A stretch of 64,000 nucleotides of DNA from Terribacillus halophilus (lineage in GTDB: Bacteria > Bacillota > Bacilli > Bacillales > Amphibacillaceae): contig NZ_LT727828.1 in the NCBI RefSeq assembly GCF_900162685.1, forward strand, positions 2,491,029 through 2,555,028. Reading direction: 5' to 3'. Every line of letters begins with the position of its first letter. The first letter of the stretch is position 1. The notes under the pieces are model-generated. The model was not told the origin of the DNA. It searched no databases and saw only the letters and a list, made by a program, of their open reading frames with translations. The translations under genes and the position numbers were made by a program. Shown here in pieces: positions 16,855-26,319 of the stretch.

Positions 16855-18051
16855 ATGGAAATGCACACAAAAAACCTAGCTGATGTACATATCGACTTAG
16901 AAAACGATTTTACGGAGGTTGTTGAATGGCGACGATACCTCCATCAGCATCCGGAATTAAGTTTTCAAGAAACCGAAACCGCCCGGTTTATTGCTGACAA
17001 ACTCCGAAGTTTCGGCTACGAAGAAATAAAGACAAATGTTGGCGGATATGGAATTGTTGCCACGCTGACAGGAAAAACAGAGGGACCGACAATCGCCTTG
17101 CGAGCAGATTTTGATGCGCTGCCGATTGAAGACGAAAAAGATGTCCCTTATCGTTCCAAAGCAAACGGTGTTATGCATGCTTGCGGACATGATGGACATA
17201 CCGCTGCGCTCCTCGGAACCGCTAAAGCACTTATTAATCAAAGAAACAGCCTTAAGGGGAAAGTAGTATTTTTATTCCAGCCAGCTGAAGAAGTGCCGCC
17301 AGGCGGGGCAAAAGCGATGATTGAAGATGGTGCACTTGAAGGTGTCGACTATGTGTATGGCGCTCACCTCAATTCTGCTTCCCCGGTAGGAAAAGTTAAT
17401 GTTGGCGAAGGCTTCAAGATGGCTGCTGTCGATAAATTTGCAATTACCATTCAAGGAAAAGGCGGTCATGGCGCAGCGCCACAAGAAACGGTTGATCCCA
17501 TCGTCATTGGCAGTGATATCGTCAGCGCCCTACAAAAAATTGTCAGCCGACGAGTCAGCCCGCTGGAATCTGCAGTCGTCACACTTGGGGTTTTCCAGTC
17601 CGGTCAAGCGTTCAACGTAATCCCAGATACCGCAACAATTGAGGGTACTGTCCGTACATTCAATGCAGCTATCCGTCAGCAAGTACAAGAGCAAATTGAA
17701 GCAATTGTTGCCGGAATTACGAGCGGTTTTGGCGCAACGTATTCTATTGATTACTTGAATGGTTATCCTGCTCTTTACAACCACCCAGAAGAAACCGCTT
17801 TGCTAAAGCAGCTATTTACGGAAGAGTTCGGGGAGGAACAAGTTATACCGTTTGAAACAGGCATGGGTGCAGAGGATTTTGCTTATTACTTACAAGAAAA
17901 GCCGGGCAGCTTTTTCAAAGTTGGCTCTCGCAATGAAGATACTAGCACGCACTTCCCGCATCATCATCCGAAGTTTGACATTGATGAACGCGCACTGCTC
18001 ATTACAGAAAAGGCATTTACAAAAATTGTATTCTCGTTATTAGGAAGCTAA
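16855..18051 (+). CDS. M20-family amidohydrolase (N-acyl amino acid deacylase-like)
   Basis: The 398-residue metallopeptidase has a catalytic domain split by a dimerisation domain (about residues 185-300). Metal ligands are in MHACGHDGHTA, QPAEEVPPGGAKAMI and the C-terminal THFPHHHPKFDID, with GMGAEDFAYYL. This is the subfamily of YxeP, YtnL and hippurate/N-acyl-amino-acid hydrolases; B. subtilis relatives deacetylate N-acetyl-cysteine derivatives. Here the S-box leader and the downstream importer suggest the substrate is an N-acylated or peptide-like methionine or sulfur precursor (inference). Strong ribosome site AGGAGG. Confidence 0.9.
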   Translation: MEMHTKNLADVHIDLENDFTEVVEWRRYLHQHPELSFQETETARFIADKLRSFGYEEIKTNVGGYGIVATLTGKTEGPTIALRADFDALPIEDEKDVPYRSKANGVMHACGHDGHTAALLGTAKALINQRNSLKGKVVFLFQPAEEVPPGGAKAMIEDGALEGVDYVYGAHLNSASPVGKVNVGEGFKMAAVDKFAITIQGKGGHGAAPQETVDPIVIGSDIVSALQKIVSRRVSPLESAVVTLGVFQSGQAFNVIPDTATIEGTVRTFNAAIRQQVQEQIEAIVAGITSGFGATYSIDYLNGYPALYNHPEETALLKQLFTEEFGEEQVIPFETGMGAEDFAYYLQEKPGSFFKVGSRNEDTSTHFPHHHPKFDIDERALLITEKAFTKIVFSLLGS

Positions 18052-18063
18052 GGAGGAATTAAC

Positions 18064-19644
18064 TTGAAGAAACTCGCACTTATTTTATTCGGATTATTAG
18101 GAGCCATCGCGCTGTTCGGCTGCTCTAACAATTCCAGCAGCAGTTCGGCTGGCGGCAGCGGGGAACCTGTCGAAGGCGGCGACTTAAACGTTGCCATGGG
18201 CTCAGAACCTGACACTTTGGACTGGATGTATTCTGGTGAAAGTGCTACACGGAAAATCGGCTGGCATATATATGAAGGATTATTCGCCTTAGATAAAGAA
18301 TATCAGGCTCGTCCGTTGCTAGCGGAAGATTATACAGTAAGTGATGACAAGAAAACCTACACGATTACACTTCGTGATGGCCTCAAGTTCCATAACGGCC
18401 AAGATGTTACTGCAAATGACGCGAAAGCATCACTTGATCGCTGGACAAAGGTATCTTCTGTGGGAAAAATTGCGTCTAGCCACATCAATTCTATTGAAGC
18501 AACAGACGATAAAACGTTAGTTATTACGCTAAAAGACGTGTATACCTCTTTACTGACAGACCTAGCCGCACCAAAAGCTTCAGCAATTATCATCCCATCT
18601 GATGTTGCCGAAGCAGCAGGTGAGCAGCCGCTGACAAATGAACAATTTATAGGTACTGGACCATTCCAATTCGAGTCTTGGAAAAGCGGAAATGAGATTG
18701 TTCTCTCGAAGTTTGCAGACTACAAATCACGTGACGAAGAAGATTGGGGCGGTTTAACAGGTAAGAAAACAGCTTACCTGGATTCCATCCACTTCAAAGT
18801 AGTGAAAGATCCGCAAGTTATGCTCAATGGTTTGAAAACAGATTTGTATGATTATGTGCAATCCATCCCGCTTGATTTGTATGAAGTAGTCACTTCTACA
18901 CCGAATGTGGAAGCTGTTACATCAAGTAATGGTTATTCCGTCATCACACCGGATAAGTCAGAAGCACCATTTGATGACTTAAAAGTCCGTCAAGCGCTCC
19001 ACGCTGCTTTAGATAAAGAAGCAATGGCAAAAGCAACTTACGGGAACGATGATTTTTATGAACTGGACGGTGCATTATTCACACCAGATCAAACCGCACT
19101 TTATTCAGATGAAAATATTGATAACTTTGCTGCCTTCGACGAAGAAGAAGCGAAAAAACTGCTAGAAGAAAGCTCCTATGACGGCCAGCCAGTGAAGATT
19201 ATCTTCTCTAATGACAACGCAGATTATGCGAAGATTGCTGAGATTGCTGAGCAACAGCTGGAAGCCGTTGGATTTACGGTAGAGCTGGAATCGTATGAAT
19301 GGGCAACGTACTTGGAAAAATGGGGCGATGCGAAGAATTGGGATATGGTCGTTGTTGGCTGGTCGCCATTCTTCTCCCCGAACCAAGCTGGTATGGTAAG
19401 CCGCGAAAACAACAGCAGCGGCTGGTATCACAGTGATCGCTGGCAAGAACTTCTCGCACAGTGGGGAACAGCAGATGAGGGTGAGCAGCAGCAGATTTTA
19501 GCTGAGCTCAACAAAACGCTTTATGAAGAACTTCCGTTTGAAAAAGTGACGAATATTTCTGCTTTGGACGCCCGCACGACAGATTTGCAGGGCTTTGACG
19601 AGTGGTATGGGCCTCGCTTCTGGAATACTTGGAAAACGAAGTAA
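18064..19644 (+). CDS. ABC importer substrate-binding lipoprotein (SBP_bac_5)
   Basis: A 526-residue lipoprotein with a signal peptide ending in the lipobox LFGC (cysteine near residue 21) and a Ser/Gly-rich linker. The mature part is a family 5 solute-binding protein (GSEPDTLDWMYSGE, YTITLRDGLKFHNGQDVTAND, TGPFQFESWKSG, VRQALHAALDKEAM), which bind peptides, nickel or glutathione-like ligands. TTG start behind AAGGAGGAAT. It comes 12 bases after the amidohydrolase, and a hairpin after it probably raises its message level over the permeases. Confidence 0.93.
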   Translation: MKKLALILFGLLGAIALFGCSNNSSSSSAGGSGEPVEGGDLNVAMGSEPDTLDWMYSGESATRKIGWHIYEGLFALDKEYQARPLLAEDYTVSDDKKTYTITLRDGLKFHNGQDVTANDAKASLDRWTKVSSVGKIASSHINSIEATDDKTLVITLKDVYTSLLTDLAAPKASAIIIPSDVAEAAGEQPLTNEQFIGTGPFQFESWKSGNEIVLSKFADYKSRDEEDWGGLTGKKTAYLDSIHFKVVKDPQVMLNGLKTDLYDYVQSIPLDLYEVVTSTPNVEAVTSSNGYSVITPDKSEAPFDDLKVRQALHAALDKEAMAKATYGNDDFYELDGALFTPDQTALYSDENIDNFAAFDEEEAKKLLEESSYDGQPVKIIFSNDNADYAKIAEIAEQQLEAVGFTVELESYEWATYLEKWGDAKNWDMVVVGWSPFFSPNQAGMVSRENNSSGWYHSDRWQELLAQWGTADEGEQQQILAELNKTLYEELPFEKVTNISALDARTTDLQGFDEWYGPRFWNTWKTK

Positions 19645-19651
19645 TGCCTGC

Positions 19652-19695
19652 AGAGAATCGCCTGCGTTACATGCAGGCGATTCTCTTCTATTTTT
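19652..19695 (+). terminator. Intra-operon hairpin after the binding-protein gene
   Basis: AGAGAATCGCCTGC and GCAGGCGATTCTCT form a strong stem followed by TCTATTTTT. Located between binding protein and permease, it probably acts as a partial terminator or 3' stabiliser. Confidence 0.7.
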
Positions 19696-19715
19696 ATTAA
19701 AAGGAGTGTGGAAGC

Positions 19716-20663
19716 GTGCTCGGTTATACGATTCGCAGATGCTTATCTGTTATTCCGGTTATGTTTGTTGTGAGCATTATCGTTTTCTTACTTGTTCACC
19801 TAACACCTGGAAATCCTGCACACATTATTCTTGGAGAAGATGCATCCCCTGAAGCGGTAGCACAACTTGAAGAGCAGCTCGGGTTAAATGATCCATGGTA
19901 TATTCAATTTTTTGATTGGCTGAAACAAGTCGTTACAGGTGATCTCGGTACGAGTGTCTTTTCTGCACAGCCGGTAACGGAATTGATCTTCTCCAATTTT
20001 GGTCCAACTTTCAGCTTGATGATCTTGTCACTTCTTTTCATCTTGGTTATCTCCATACCATTAGCCATTTTGATCGTTTCTTTACGAAAAACCATTTTAG
20101 ATCCTTTATTCACATCTGCATCGCTTCTAGGTGTGTCGGTGCCTGAATTTTGGCTAGCTATCTTACTTGTACTTGGCCTCGGTGTATCAATTCCGATTTT
20201 CCCAGTAGCTGGCTATATGCCAATTGCAGAAGGATTTGGATCCTGGCTTTACCATTTACTGCTGCCAGCATTTGTGTTAGCCATACTAGAAATCGGCATC
20301 ATCGCTCGTATGCTTCGTGACAGCATGCTTGATTCTGTTAACCAGGATTATACGAAGACTGCCCGAGCAAAGGGTGTTCGTGAACGCGATGTGTTAATGA
20401 AACATGTCTTTGCCAATGCCTTAATCCCAACAACAACTGTACTCGGTGCCACCGTTGCCGGTTTGCTTGGCGGAACAGTTATTATTGAGACACTCTTCAC
20501 GATACCCGGAATTGGACAGCTGCTGATCGACTCCATCCATCGCCGCGATTATCCAGTGATTCAAGGTGTGGTGTTGTTTATCGCTGCAATCTATGTATTG
20601 GTTAACTTAATTGTCGATCTGCTATATGCATTTTTAGATCCAAGAATCCGTTATGACGAATAA
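19716..20663 (+). CDS. ABC importer permease, DppB-like
   Basis: A 315-residue permease with an N-terminal membrane helix (SVIPVMFVVSIIVFLLVHLTPG), the DppB-type periplasmic loop (LGLNDPWYIQFFDWLKQ) and five more helices. The ATPase coupling motif (EAA loop) is in DYTKTARAKGVRERDVLMKHVFANALIP. GTG start behind AAAAGGAGTG. It pairs with the DppC-like permease 15 bases downstream. Confidence 0.94.
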   Translation: MLGYTIRRCLSVIPVMFVVSIIVFLLVHLTPGNPAHIILGEDASPEAVAQLEEQLGLNDPWYIQFFDWLKQVVTGDLGTSVFSAQPVTELIFSNFGPTFSLMILSLLFILVISIPLAILIVSLRKTILDPLFTSASLLGVSVPEFWLAILLVLGLGVSIPIFPVAGYMPIAEGFGSWLYHLLLPAFVLAILEIGIIARMLRDSMLDSVNQDYTKTARAKGVRERDVLMKHVFANALIPTTTVLGATVAGLLGGTVIIETLFTIPGIGQLLIDSIHRRDYPVIQGVVLFIAAIYVLVNLIVDLLYAFLDPRIRYDE

Positions 20664-20678
20664 GGAGGTACATAACCG

Positions 20679-21530
20679 ATGATGTCAAAAAAAAGGAATC
20701 TAATTGCTTTAGCTATTTTCTTATTAATAGCATTAGGGACAATTACAGCAAACTTATGGCTGCCACTCTCCCCTACCGCCATTGATGCAGAACAGCGACT
20801 GCTGTCACCATCTGCCGCTCACTGGTTTGGTACGGATGATTTTGGACGCGATATCTTTGCACGGGTTGTCGTCGCTGCCCGCGTTTCACTTGCTGTCGGC
20901 GTCATTGTAGCGATTGTCGCTACCGTGGTCGGTACATTGATTGGACTTATATCAGGCTATTTCCGTAAAACGGATTTTATCCTCATGCGTATTGTAGATG
21001 GATTTCTTGCCTTCCCTGCCCTATTGCTGGCGTTAGCGCTAGTTGCAGCACTTGGCGGAAGTATTACGAATATCGTCATCGCATTGACTATCGCCTTTTT
21101 CCCAGTCATGTCACGTGTAGTCCGTTCAGCCGTATTGCAAATCAATAATGCGCAATATATAGAAGCAGCCAAAACGACCGGAACAAATAACTTTGTCATC
21201 CTTTTTCGATATGTTTTGCCAAATGTACTTTCACCGATTATTGTGCAAAGTACCTTCATCTTTGCTAAAGCAATATTGGCGGAAGCTGCGCTCAGCTTTC
21301 TTGGTGTCGGAGTTAATCCTTCCACACCAACATGGGGAAACATGCTGCAAGAGTCGCAAATTTATATTACCATTGCGCCTTGGTTTTCAATCTTCCCAGG
21401 TGTTGCAATTGTCATTACGGTATTGTCATTGAATATACTCGGTGATGGACTTCGAGACGCTTTCGATCCACACAGCATGAAGAGAAAAAAGAAAAAACGC
21501 AAACCGAAACAAACAGCACCAGCTGCTTAA
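20679..21530 (+). CDS. ABC importer permease, DppC-like
   Basis: A 283-residue permease beginning with one helix, then the DppC signature AHWFGTDDFGRDIFARVVVAAR and further helices. The coupling loop is YIEAAKTTGTNNFVILFRYVLPNV and the end FLGVGVNPSTPTWGNML is typical of the subfamily. The tail is very basic (RKKKKRKPKQ). Confidence 0.94.
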   Translation: MMSKKRNLIALAIFLLIALGTITANLWLPLSPTAIDAEQRLLSPSAAHWFGTDDFGRDIFARVVVAARVSLAVGVIVAIVATVVGTLIGLISGYFRKTDFILMRIVDGFLAFPALLLALALVAALGGSITNIVIALTIAFFPVMSRVVRSAVLQINNAQYIEAAKTTGTNNFVILFRYVLPNVLSPIIVQSTFIFAKAILAEAALSFLGVGVNPSTPTWGNMLQESQIYITIAPWFSIFPGVAIVITVLSLNILGDGLRDAFDPHSMKRKKKKRKPKQTAPAA

Positions 21531-21542
21531 GGGGGAATTACG

Positions 21543-22541
21543 ATGCTAGAAGTTAATGATTTGCATGTACATTTGGAAACACCAGCTGGCCTCGTCAAAG
21601 CAGTTGATGGTGTCTCCTTCCGGCTTGAAGCTGGTCAAACAATTGGTATCGTCGGCGAATCTGGCAGCGGAAAAAGCGTCCTTGCTCACTCGCTGACTAA
21701 GCTAAATCCCGAACCGCCGGCAACCTACCCAAAAGGAGAAATACTTTTCCAAGGGGAAAACATTTTAACAATGAACAAACGCCGTCTGCGCAGTATGCGC
21801 GGGAATGAGATTGCAATGATCTTTCAAGATCCAATGTCGAGTTTAAACCCTGTTTTCAAGATTGGAAAACAGCTTATTGAAGCCATTCAAACGCATCAGA
21901 AGCTATCTAAAAAAGAAGCTCAGCAAAAAGCAATTGAATTGCTCACAGACGTAGGGATTCCCGACCCAGAACGCCGGATGCAAAGCTATCCGCATCAGTT
22001 TTCCGGCGGGATGCGGCAGCGCGTGCTCATCGCCATTGCATTGGCAGCCAGACCAAAGCTGCTCATTGCCGATGAGCCGACAACAGCCTTGGATGTAACG
22101 ATTCAGGCACAGATTATTGAGCTGTTAAAATCCATCCAGCAAAAATACGGAACAGCGATCATTATGATTACCCATGACCTTGGCGTGGTAGCCAATCTGG
22201 CTGATCGCATCCTCGTCATGTATGCCGGCAAAATTGTTGAATCCGCTAGTACAGCAGATATTTTTTATAAGACGGCGATGCCTTATACGTGGTCTTTGTT
22301 ACGTTCCATCCCAAGACTTGATGCTGGTGCTTCGGAAAGACTGCTGCACATCGAAGGACAGCCGCCAAATCTTATTGACCCGCCACAAGGCTGCAATTTT
22401 CATCCGCGCTGTCCATTTGCTAGAGACGCATGCCTCCAAGAAAATCCGCCGCTTGGTGAACGCGGCCCGGGACACTTGGCCGCTTGCGTACTCAGCCAGC
22501 CGGAATTCGAGAAAGAAAAGAAAGGAGTGCTGCTGTCATGA
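21543..22541 (+). CDS. ABC importer ATPase, DppD-like
   Basis: A 332-residue ATPase with Walker A GESGSGKS, signature FSGGMRQRVLIA, Walker [13 protein letters not shown] and the oligopeptide/dipeptide C-terminal extension whose cysteines (GCNFHPRCPFARDAC) bind an iron-sulfur cluster in characterised relatives. Its TGA stop overlaps the ATG of the DppF-like gene. Confidence 0.95.
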   Translation: MLEVNDLHVHLETPAGLVKAVDGVSFRLEAGQTIGIVGESGSGKSVLAHSLTKLNPEPPATYPKGEILFQGENILTMNKRRLRSMRGNEIAMIFQDPMSSLNPVFKIGKQLIEAIQTHQKLSKKEAQQKAIELLTDVGIPDPERRMQSYPHQFSGGMRQRVLIAIALAARPKLLIADEPTTALDVTIQAQIIELLKSIQQKYGTAIIMITHDLGVVANLADRILVMYAGKIVESASTADIFYKTAMPYTWSLLRSIPRLDAGASERLLHIEGQPPNLIDPPQGCNFHPRCPFARDACLQENPPLGERGPGHLAACVLSQPEFEKEKKGVLLS

Positions 22542-23539
22542 CCGCGTTATTGGAAATTAAAGATTTGCACGTACATTTCCCTATCAAAAATGGCACATTC
22601 CAGAAGAAGACAGGCAAAGTGAAAGCGTTGAATGGGATTGATTTGGCCGTAAACAAAGGAGAAGTATTGGGAATCGTCGGAGAGTCAGGCTGTGGGAAAA
22701 GCACTTTAGCCAGAAGCATTGTTGGGTTGCAAAAGCCTACTTCCGGCGACATCCTTTTCAACGGAGAGGCATATACCGACGCATCCGCCAAGGAAATTTA
22801 CGAGTTGCGCCGCAATATGCAAATGGTCTTTCAGGATCCCTATACAAGCTTGAATCCGCGGATGAAAGTGAGCGATAGCATAGCCGCTCCGCTGAAGGCA
22901 TATAAACAAACGAAGAATCTAGAATCTCGTGTCAAAGAACTGATGGAGCTTGTTGGATTAAATCCAGATATGCATTATAATCGGCTGCCGCATGAATTTT
23001 CAGGTGGTCAGCGCCAGCGCATTGGAATAGCACGTGCTATAGCGCTTGAACCAAAGTTAATTGTATGCGATGAACCAGTCAGCGCATTAGATGTTTCCGT
23101 TCAAGCTCAAGTAATCAATCTATTTCAGGATTTGCAGAAGAAACTAAATCTGACTTATGTATTTATCGCGCATGATTTATCAGTCATCAATCACATCGCC
23201 GATCGAGTTGCAGTTATGTATCTCGGAAAAGTGATGGAAAAATCTAATCGGGAAACATTCCAGGCACACGCCCAGCACCCATATACGAATGCACTGCTAT
23301 CAGCTGTACCATTGCCTGATCCAGACAAGGAACGAACGCGCGAACGGATTGTGCTAAAAGGCGAGCTTCCTTCCCCAGCCAATCCGCCATCCGGCTGCGT
23401 GTTTCATACACGCTGTCCGAAAGCGACAGAATTTTGCAAGACAAATATACCTGTGCCGGAAGAACGAGGCGTACCCGGACAGGAAGTTGCCTGCTTTTAT
23501 CCTGTTGGTGAGGAAGAAAAAGTGAGGATTACATTATGA
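22538..23539 (+). CDS. ABC importer ATPase, DppF-like
   Basis: A 333-residue partner ATPase with Walker A GESGCGKS, signature FSGGQRQRIGIA, Walker B LIVCDEPVSALD and a C-terminal GCVFHTRCPKATEFC cysteine motif. The start is the ATG at 22538 behind AAAGGAGTG, overlapping the previous stop by four bases. Last gene of the S-box operon. Confidence 0.95.
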   Translation: MTALLEIKDLHVHFPIKNGTFQKKTGKVKALNGIDLAVNKGEVLGIVGESGCGKSTLARSIVGLQKPTSGDILFNGEAYTDASAKEIYELRRNMQMVFQDPYTSLNPRMKVSDSIAAPLKAYKQTKNLESRVKELMELVGLNPDMHYNRLPHEFSGGQRQRIGIARAIALEPKLIVCDEPVSALDVSVQAQVINLFQDLQKKLNLTYVFIAHDLSVINHIADRVAVMYLGKVMEKSNRETFQAHAQHPYTNALLSAVPLPDPDKERTRERIVLKGELPSPANPPSGCVFHTRCPKATEFCKTNIPVPEERGVPGQEVACFYPVGEEEKVRITL

Positions 23540-23540
23540 T

Positions 23541-23570
23541 AAAAGCAGCCTGTTTTGGCAGGCTGCTTTT
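23541..23570 (+). terminator. Terminator of the M20-ABC operon
   Basis: AAAAGCAGCCTG-TTTTGG-CAGGCTGCTTTT directly after the last stop codon. Confidence 0.92.
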
Positions 23571-23627
23571 CGTCTATCTACTTAGTAATCTGTGAAATTT
23601 CACCCTGCTTGAGCGACTGCTATACGC

Positions 23628-23790
23628 TTATGTATGCTTTGGATACGCCAACAGGTACTCAGTTGAAGCCCTTGATCTCCGCATTTGCCACGTGACTTCT
23701 ACGGTTGTTGGATAAACGTTATTAATCCGAATGTCGTTTTCAATCAATGACCGCTGATATTACATAGGAAACAACATCGGCATTAGCCAT
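23628..23790 (-). pseudogene. Decayed short-chain dehydrogenase fragment
   Basis: On the minus strand two frames carry SDR-like pieces: MANADVVSYVISAV (from 23790), then after a frame change SLIENDIRINNVYPTTVEVTWQM, resembling the IRVNxVxPTTVxT region that follows the SDR active-site lysine. The segment between, which should hold the YxxxK helix, is missing. No start, no ribosome site. The rest of the roughly 390 bases between the ABC operon and the NUDIX gene shows nothing else. Confidence 0.4.
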
Positions 23791-23956
23791 GGCAGCTGAA
23801 GATCCATGCTTCCACTATTAATTCATGTAAACCCTCCAGCATTTCATTACATTGCTTCCGCTTGTGCTGTTGCACCTATTACAATAATCTTGTAAAGAAA
23901 CGCTCCCCTTCAATTTAAATTACTGTTTCTTAACTAGCAAGTTGGTACACTTCTAA

Positions 23957-24571
23957 TCAGTCAAAAACACTAGCTTTACTTTGATTATGAAGAAAGGTAA
24001 ATAGCATCTGGATTTGTGCTTCTGTATTCCGCTTCAACGATAATGGCGGCAGCGCTGATTCTCCGAAGAAACCAATCTCACTCGTCTCCACACCCTTTTG
24101 TGCTCCGCCGCCAACAATCTCGCATTGAAGAAAAACTTTGTAATAATGAAACAGCTGTGGTTTGTCGGTGTGCTTATCAGAATCCAAAACTGCCAGCAGC
24201 TTCACAGGTTTCACATCAAATCCAGACTCTTCTTTTATCTCTTTTACGACATTCTCTCCAGCTGATAAACCTATTTCACAAAACCCACCTGGCAGAGACC
24301 AGCGATTGTCCATCTTCTCTTTCACGAACAGCAGTTTATCATCCCTAAATACAATCCCCCGCACATCTAGTTTCGGCGTAGGATATCCTTCTTCTGCTGC
24401 CAGCATCTTTCCAATATGCTCTGCCGTTTCCCCTGTATAAGCGGCAATAATCTCTGAACTAAGCTGCTGAAGCTCTGTGTATCTTTCTTTGTCAAAAACA
24501 TCCTTTGAAAAATGCAGTCCTGCTTGGGAGATTGCTTGCATTCTTCTTGCCCATTCTAACCATTTTTCCAA
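23957..24571 (-). CDS. NUDIX hydrolase with N-terminal Nudix_N_2-type domain
   Basis: About 204 residues. An N-terminal helical region (WLEWARRMQAISQAGLHFSKD, FDKERYTELQQLSSEI) precedes a NUDIX domain with the box GGFCEIGLSAGENVVKEIKE-ESG; a lysine replaces the usual arginine before the EIxEE pair. Such proteins (YjhB-like) are predicted ADP-ribose or nucleoside-diphosphate hydrolases. TAGGTGAT favours the TTG at 24571; a GTG at 24580 is possible. It is followed upstream by the nitronate monooxygenase gene on the same strand, 29 bases away. Confidence 0.87.
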   Translation of the reverse strand: MEKWLEWARRMQAISQAGLHFSKDVFDKERYTELQQLSSEIIAAYTGETAEHIGKMLAAEEGYPTPKLDVRGIVFRDDKLLFVKEKMDNRWSLPGGFCEIGLSAGENVVKEIKEESGFDVKPVKLLAVLDSDKHTDKPQLFHYYKVFLQCEIVGGGAQKGVETSEIGFFGESALPPLSLKRNTEAQIQMLFTFLHNQSKASVFD

Positions 24572-24600
24572 GACTATCACCTATTATCCTGTTGTTTTTT

Positions 24601-25644
24601 TTATGCTTCGTCAACTAGTTTATGCATCAGTTCCTGCACAGTGATAGGCATTGCAGCATTTGGGTTTTGTCCGCACCACAAGCTCATAGCTTCTCTATCA
24701 TGTTTTTGTGCGGCGGCGGAACGAATCGATTTGGTTAATGTATTTTGTATAGGAAAGGCAGGTAGTTCTGTCTCCACTTTACGCATGTCACGAATAAAGT
24801 TATTTTCAATTCCCCTGGCTTCCTTGCCAGAAAAAGCGCTTGTTAAGGTTGTCTTGTCTTCTTGATGCTTTTCGAGAATGGCTTGCTTATGCAAGTCATT
24901 TGCACCGCTTTCTTTACAAGTTAAAAATGCTGTGCCAAGCTGTGCTGCTTGTGCACCAAGACATTTGGCAGCCTGTATTCCGCGCCGATCCATAATGCCG
25001 CCTGCAGCGATGACAGGTATACTTACTTGATCGACAGTTTGGGGAATTAGCGCCATCAGCCCAATCATACTTTGCTCTACTCCTGCTAAGAAATTGCCGC
25101 GGTGGCCGCCTGCTTCACTGCCCTGCATCACGACAGCATCCATTCCCGCTGCTTCAACGGCTAAAGCTTCAGACACCGTAGTTGCTGTGCCGATTGTATA
25201 AATACCTGCTAGCTTGAGAGATTGGATTATTCTATCAGAAGGAATGCCGAAAGTGAACGAACATACCGCTACCTTTTCCTCTATAATGACAGCGACTTGG
25301 TCATGGAAATCCTTTTTTGTTTGCTCATAAGATTTGAATACACGAACCTTGCTCGATCTCCGGAAAGAATGCATCGCTTCCTCTGATTTCCTAATCTTCT
25401 CCTCGTCTATCTGATAAGACTGCGGAACGAACAGATTAATACCAAAAGATTTATTTGTCTTTTTCTTCACGTCTTGAATCTGCTGTCGTGTGCTTTCTGC
25501 ATTTAAGTACCCTGCCCCAATCATCCCTAATCCGCCCGCTTCAGACACAGCCGTAACTAATTCTGTTGTCGTAGTGCCCCCTGCCATTGGTGCCTGAATG
25601 ATGGGGTGATCGATGGCTAATACTTTAAGGAAATGATTCGTCAT
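24601..25644 (-). CDS. Nitronate monooxygenase (2-nitropropane dioxygenase family)
   Basis: A 347-residue FMN-dependent TIM-barrel enzyme: HPIIQAPMAGGTTTTELV, GLGMIGAGYLNAES, MQGSEAGGHRGNFLAG with the catalytic histidine, PVIAAGGIMDRRG and QLGTAFLTCKESGA. Family members oxidise propionate 3-nitronate and other alkyl nitronates, a detoxification role. Ribosome site GAGAGGAG. In a likely operon with the VOC gene upstream and the NUDIX gene downstream. Confidence 0.92.
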   Translation of the reverse strand: MTNHFLKVLAIDHPIIQAPMAGGTTTTELVTAVSEAGGLGMIGAGYLNAESTRQQIQDVKKKTNKSFGINLFVPQSYQIDEEKIRKSEEAMHSFRRSSKVRVFKSYEQTKKDFHDQVAVIIEEKVAVCSFTFGIPSDRIIQSLKLAGIYTIGTATTVSEALAVEAAGMDAVVMQGSEAGGHRGNFLAGVEQSMIGLMALIPQTVDQVSIPVIAAGGIMDRRGIQAAKCLGAQAAQLGTAFLTCKESGANDLHKQAILEKHQEDKTTLTSAFSGKEARGIENNFIRDMRKVETELPAFPIQNTLTKSIRSAAAQKHDREAMSLWCGQNPNAAMPITVQELMHKLVDEA

Positions 25645-25663
25645 CTTCTGGCTCCTCTCTTAG

Positions 25664-26128
25664 TCATCCGTTTGATTGGTTCTTCTTCTCCCATTCGCTT
25701 AAATACATCCGGCCGGTTATCTTATTCGGGTTTTCTATTTTTGTAATAAGCTCTAGGCTGTTCCCATCTAGATCATTAAAATGAATCTTGGCATGTGCCA
25801 TGTCATCATGTGCCATGACAAAGGCTTCATGAGGCCCAAAACCAAAAGCTTCTCTTGGCTGGTATCCCCTTATCTTTAACCATTGCGAGGCACCTTTTAA
25901 GTTCTCCAAGCTAACTTGAAATGCTACGTGTCTGATTGATGGATGGTAAGCAAGCTCGGCTTTATCTGATTCCCAAAGCCCAAGCCAGCTATGGTTTTTC
26001 TTTATCCAGAAAAATGCTAAACGATCTTCATGAATATGAGACAGCTCTAGTCCTAATCCTTCATAAAATGCAATAGACTTATTCAAATTGCTTACCGGCA
26101 AATGAGCTTCATATAATCCTTCTATCAA
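25664..26128 (-). CDS. VOC-family (glyoxalase/bleomycin-resistance fold) protein
   Basis: About 154 residues with two beta-alpha-beta-beta-beta units. Possible metal ligands are the histidine in YEAHLPVSNLNKSIAFYEG, the histidine in IRHVAFQV and the glutamate in LDGNSLELIT. AAGGGAGAG points to the TTG at 26128 as start, a few codons inside the open frame. First gene of the three-gene minus-strand unit. The activity within this broad fold cannot be assigned. Confidence 0.85.
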   Translation of the reverse strand: MIEGLYEAHLPVSNLNKSIAFYEGLGLELSHIHEDRLAFFWIKKNHSWLGLWESDKAELAYHPSIRHVAFQVSLENLKGASQWLKIRGYQPREAFGFGPHEAFVMAHDDMAHAKIHFNDLDGNSLELITKIENPNKITGRMYLSEWEKKNQSNG

Positions 26129-26319
26129 ACTTATCTCTCCCTTCACCAACTAACCAAAATATAACAATTATTGCTGCTTTTGAGAACAACTTTTTTTATT
26201 TAGTTCGGCTACACCAAAACGATTTTTAAATTTATTTCACAAAGATAAATGGAGTGATACTCTTGCCACCTTGAGACTACTTTCACAAAAGGTGCTTTCT
26301 ATGGAATAGTTGAAAAGAT

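Noticed and set aside
12861..23539. Whole region as a genomic island
   Set aside because: Housekeeping-type methionine genes, consistent codon use and normal S-box control; no integrase, tRNA edge or repeats.
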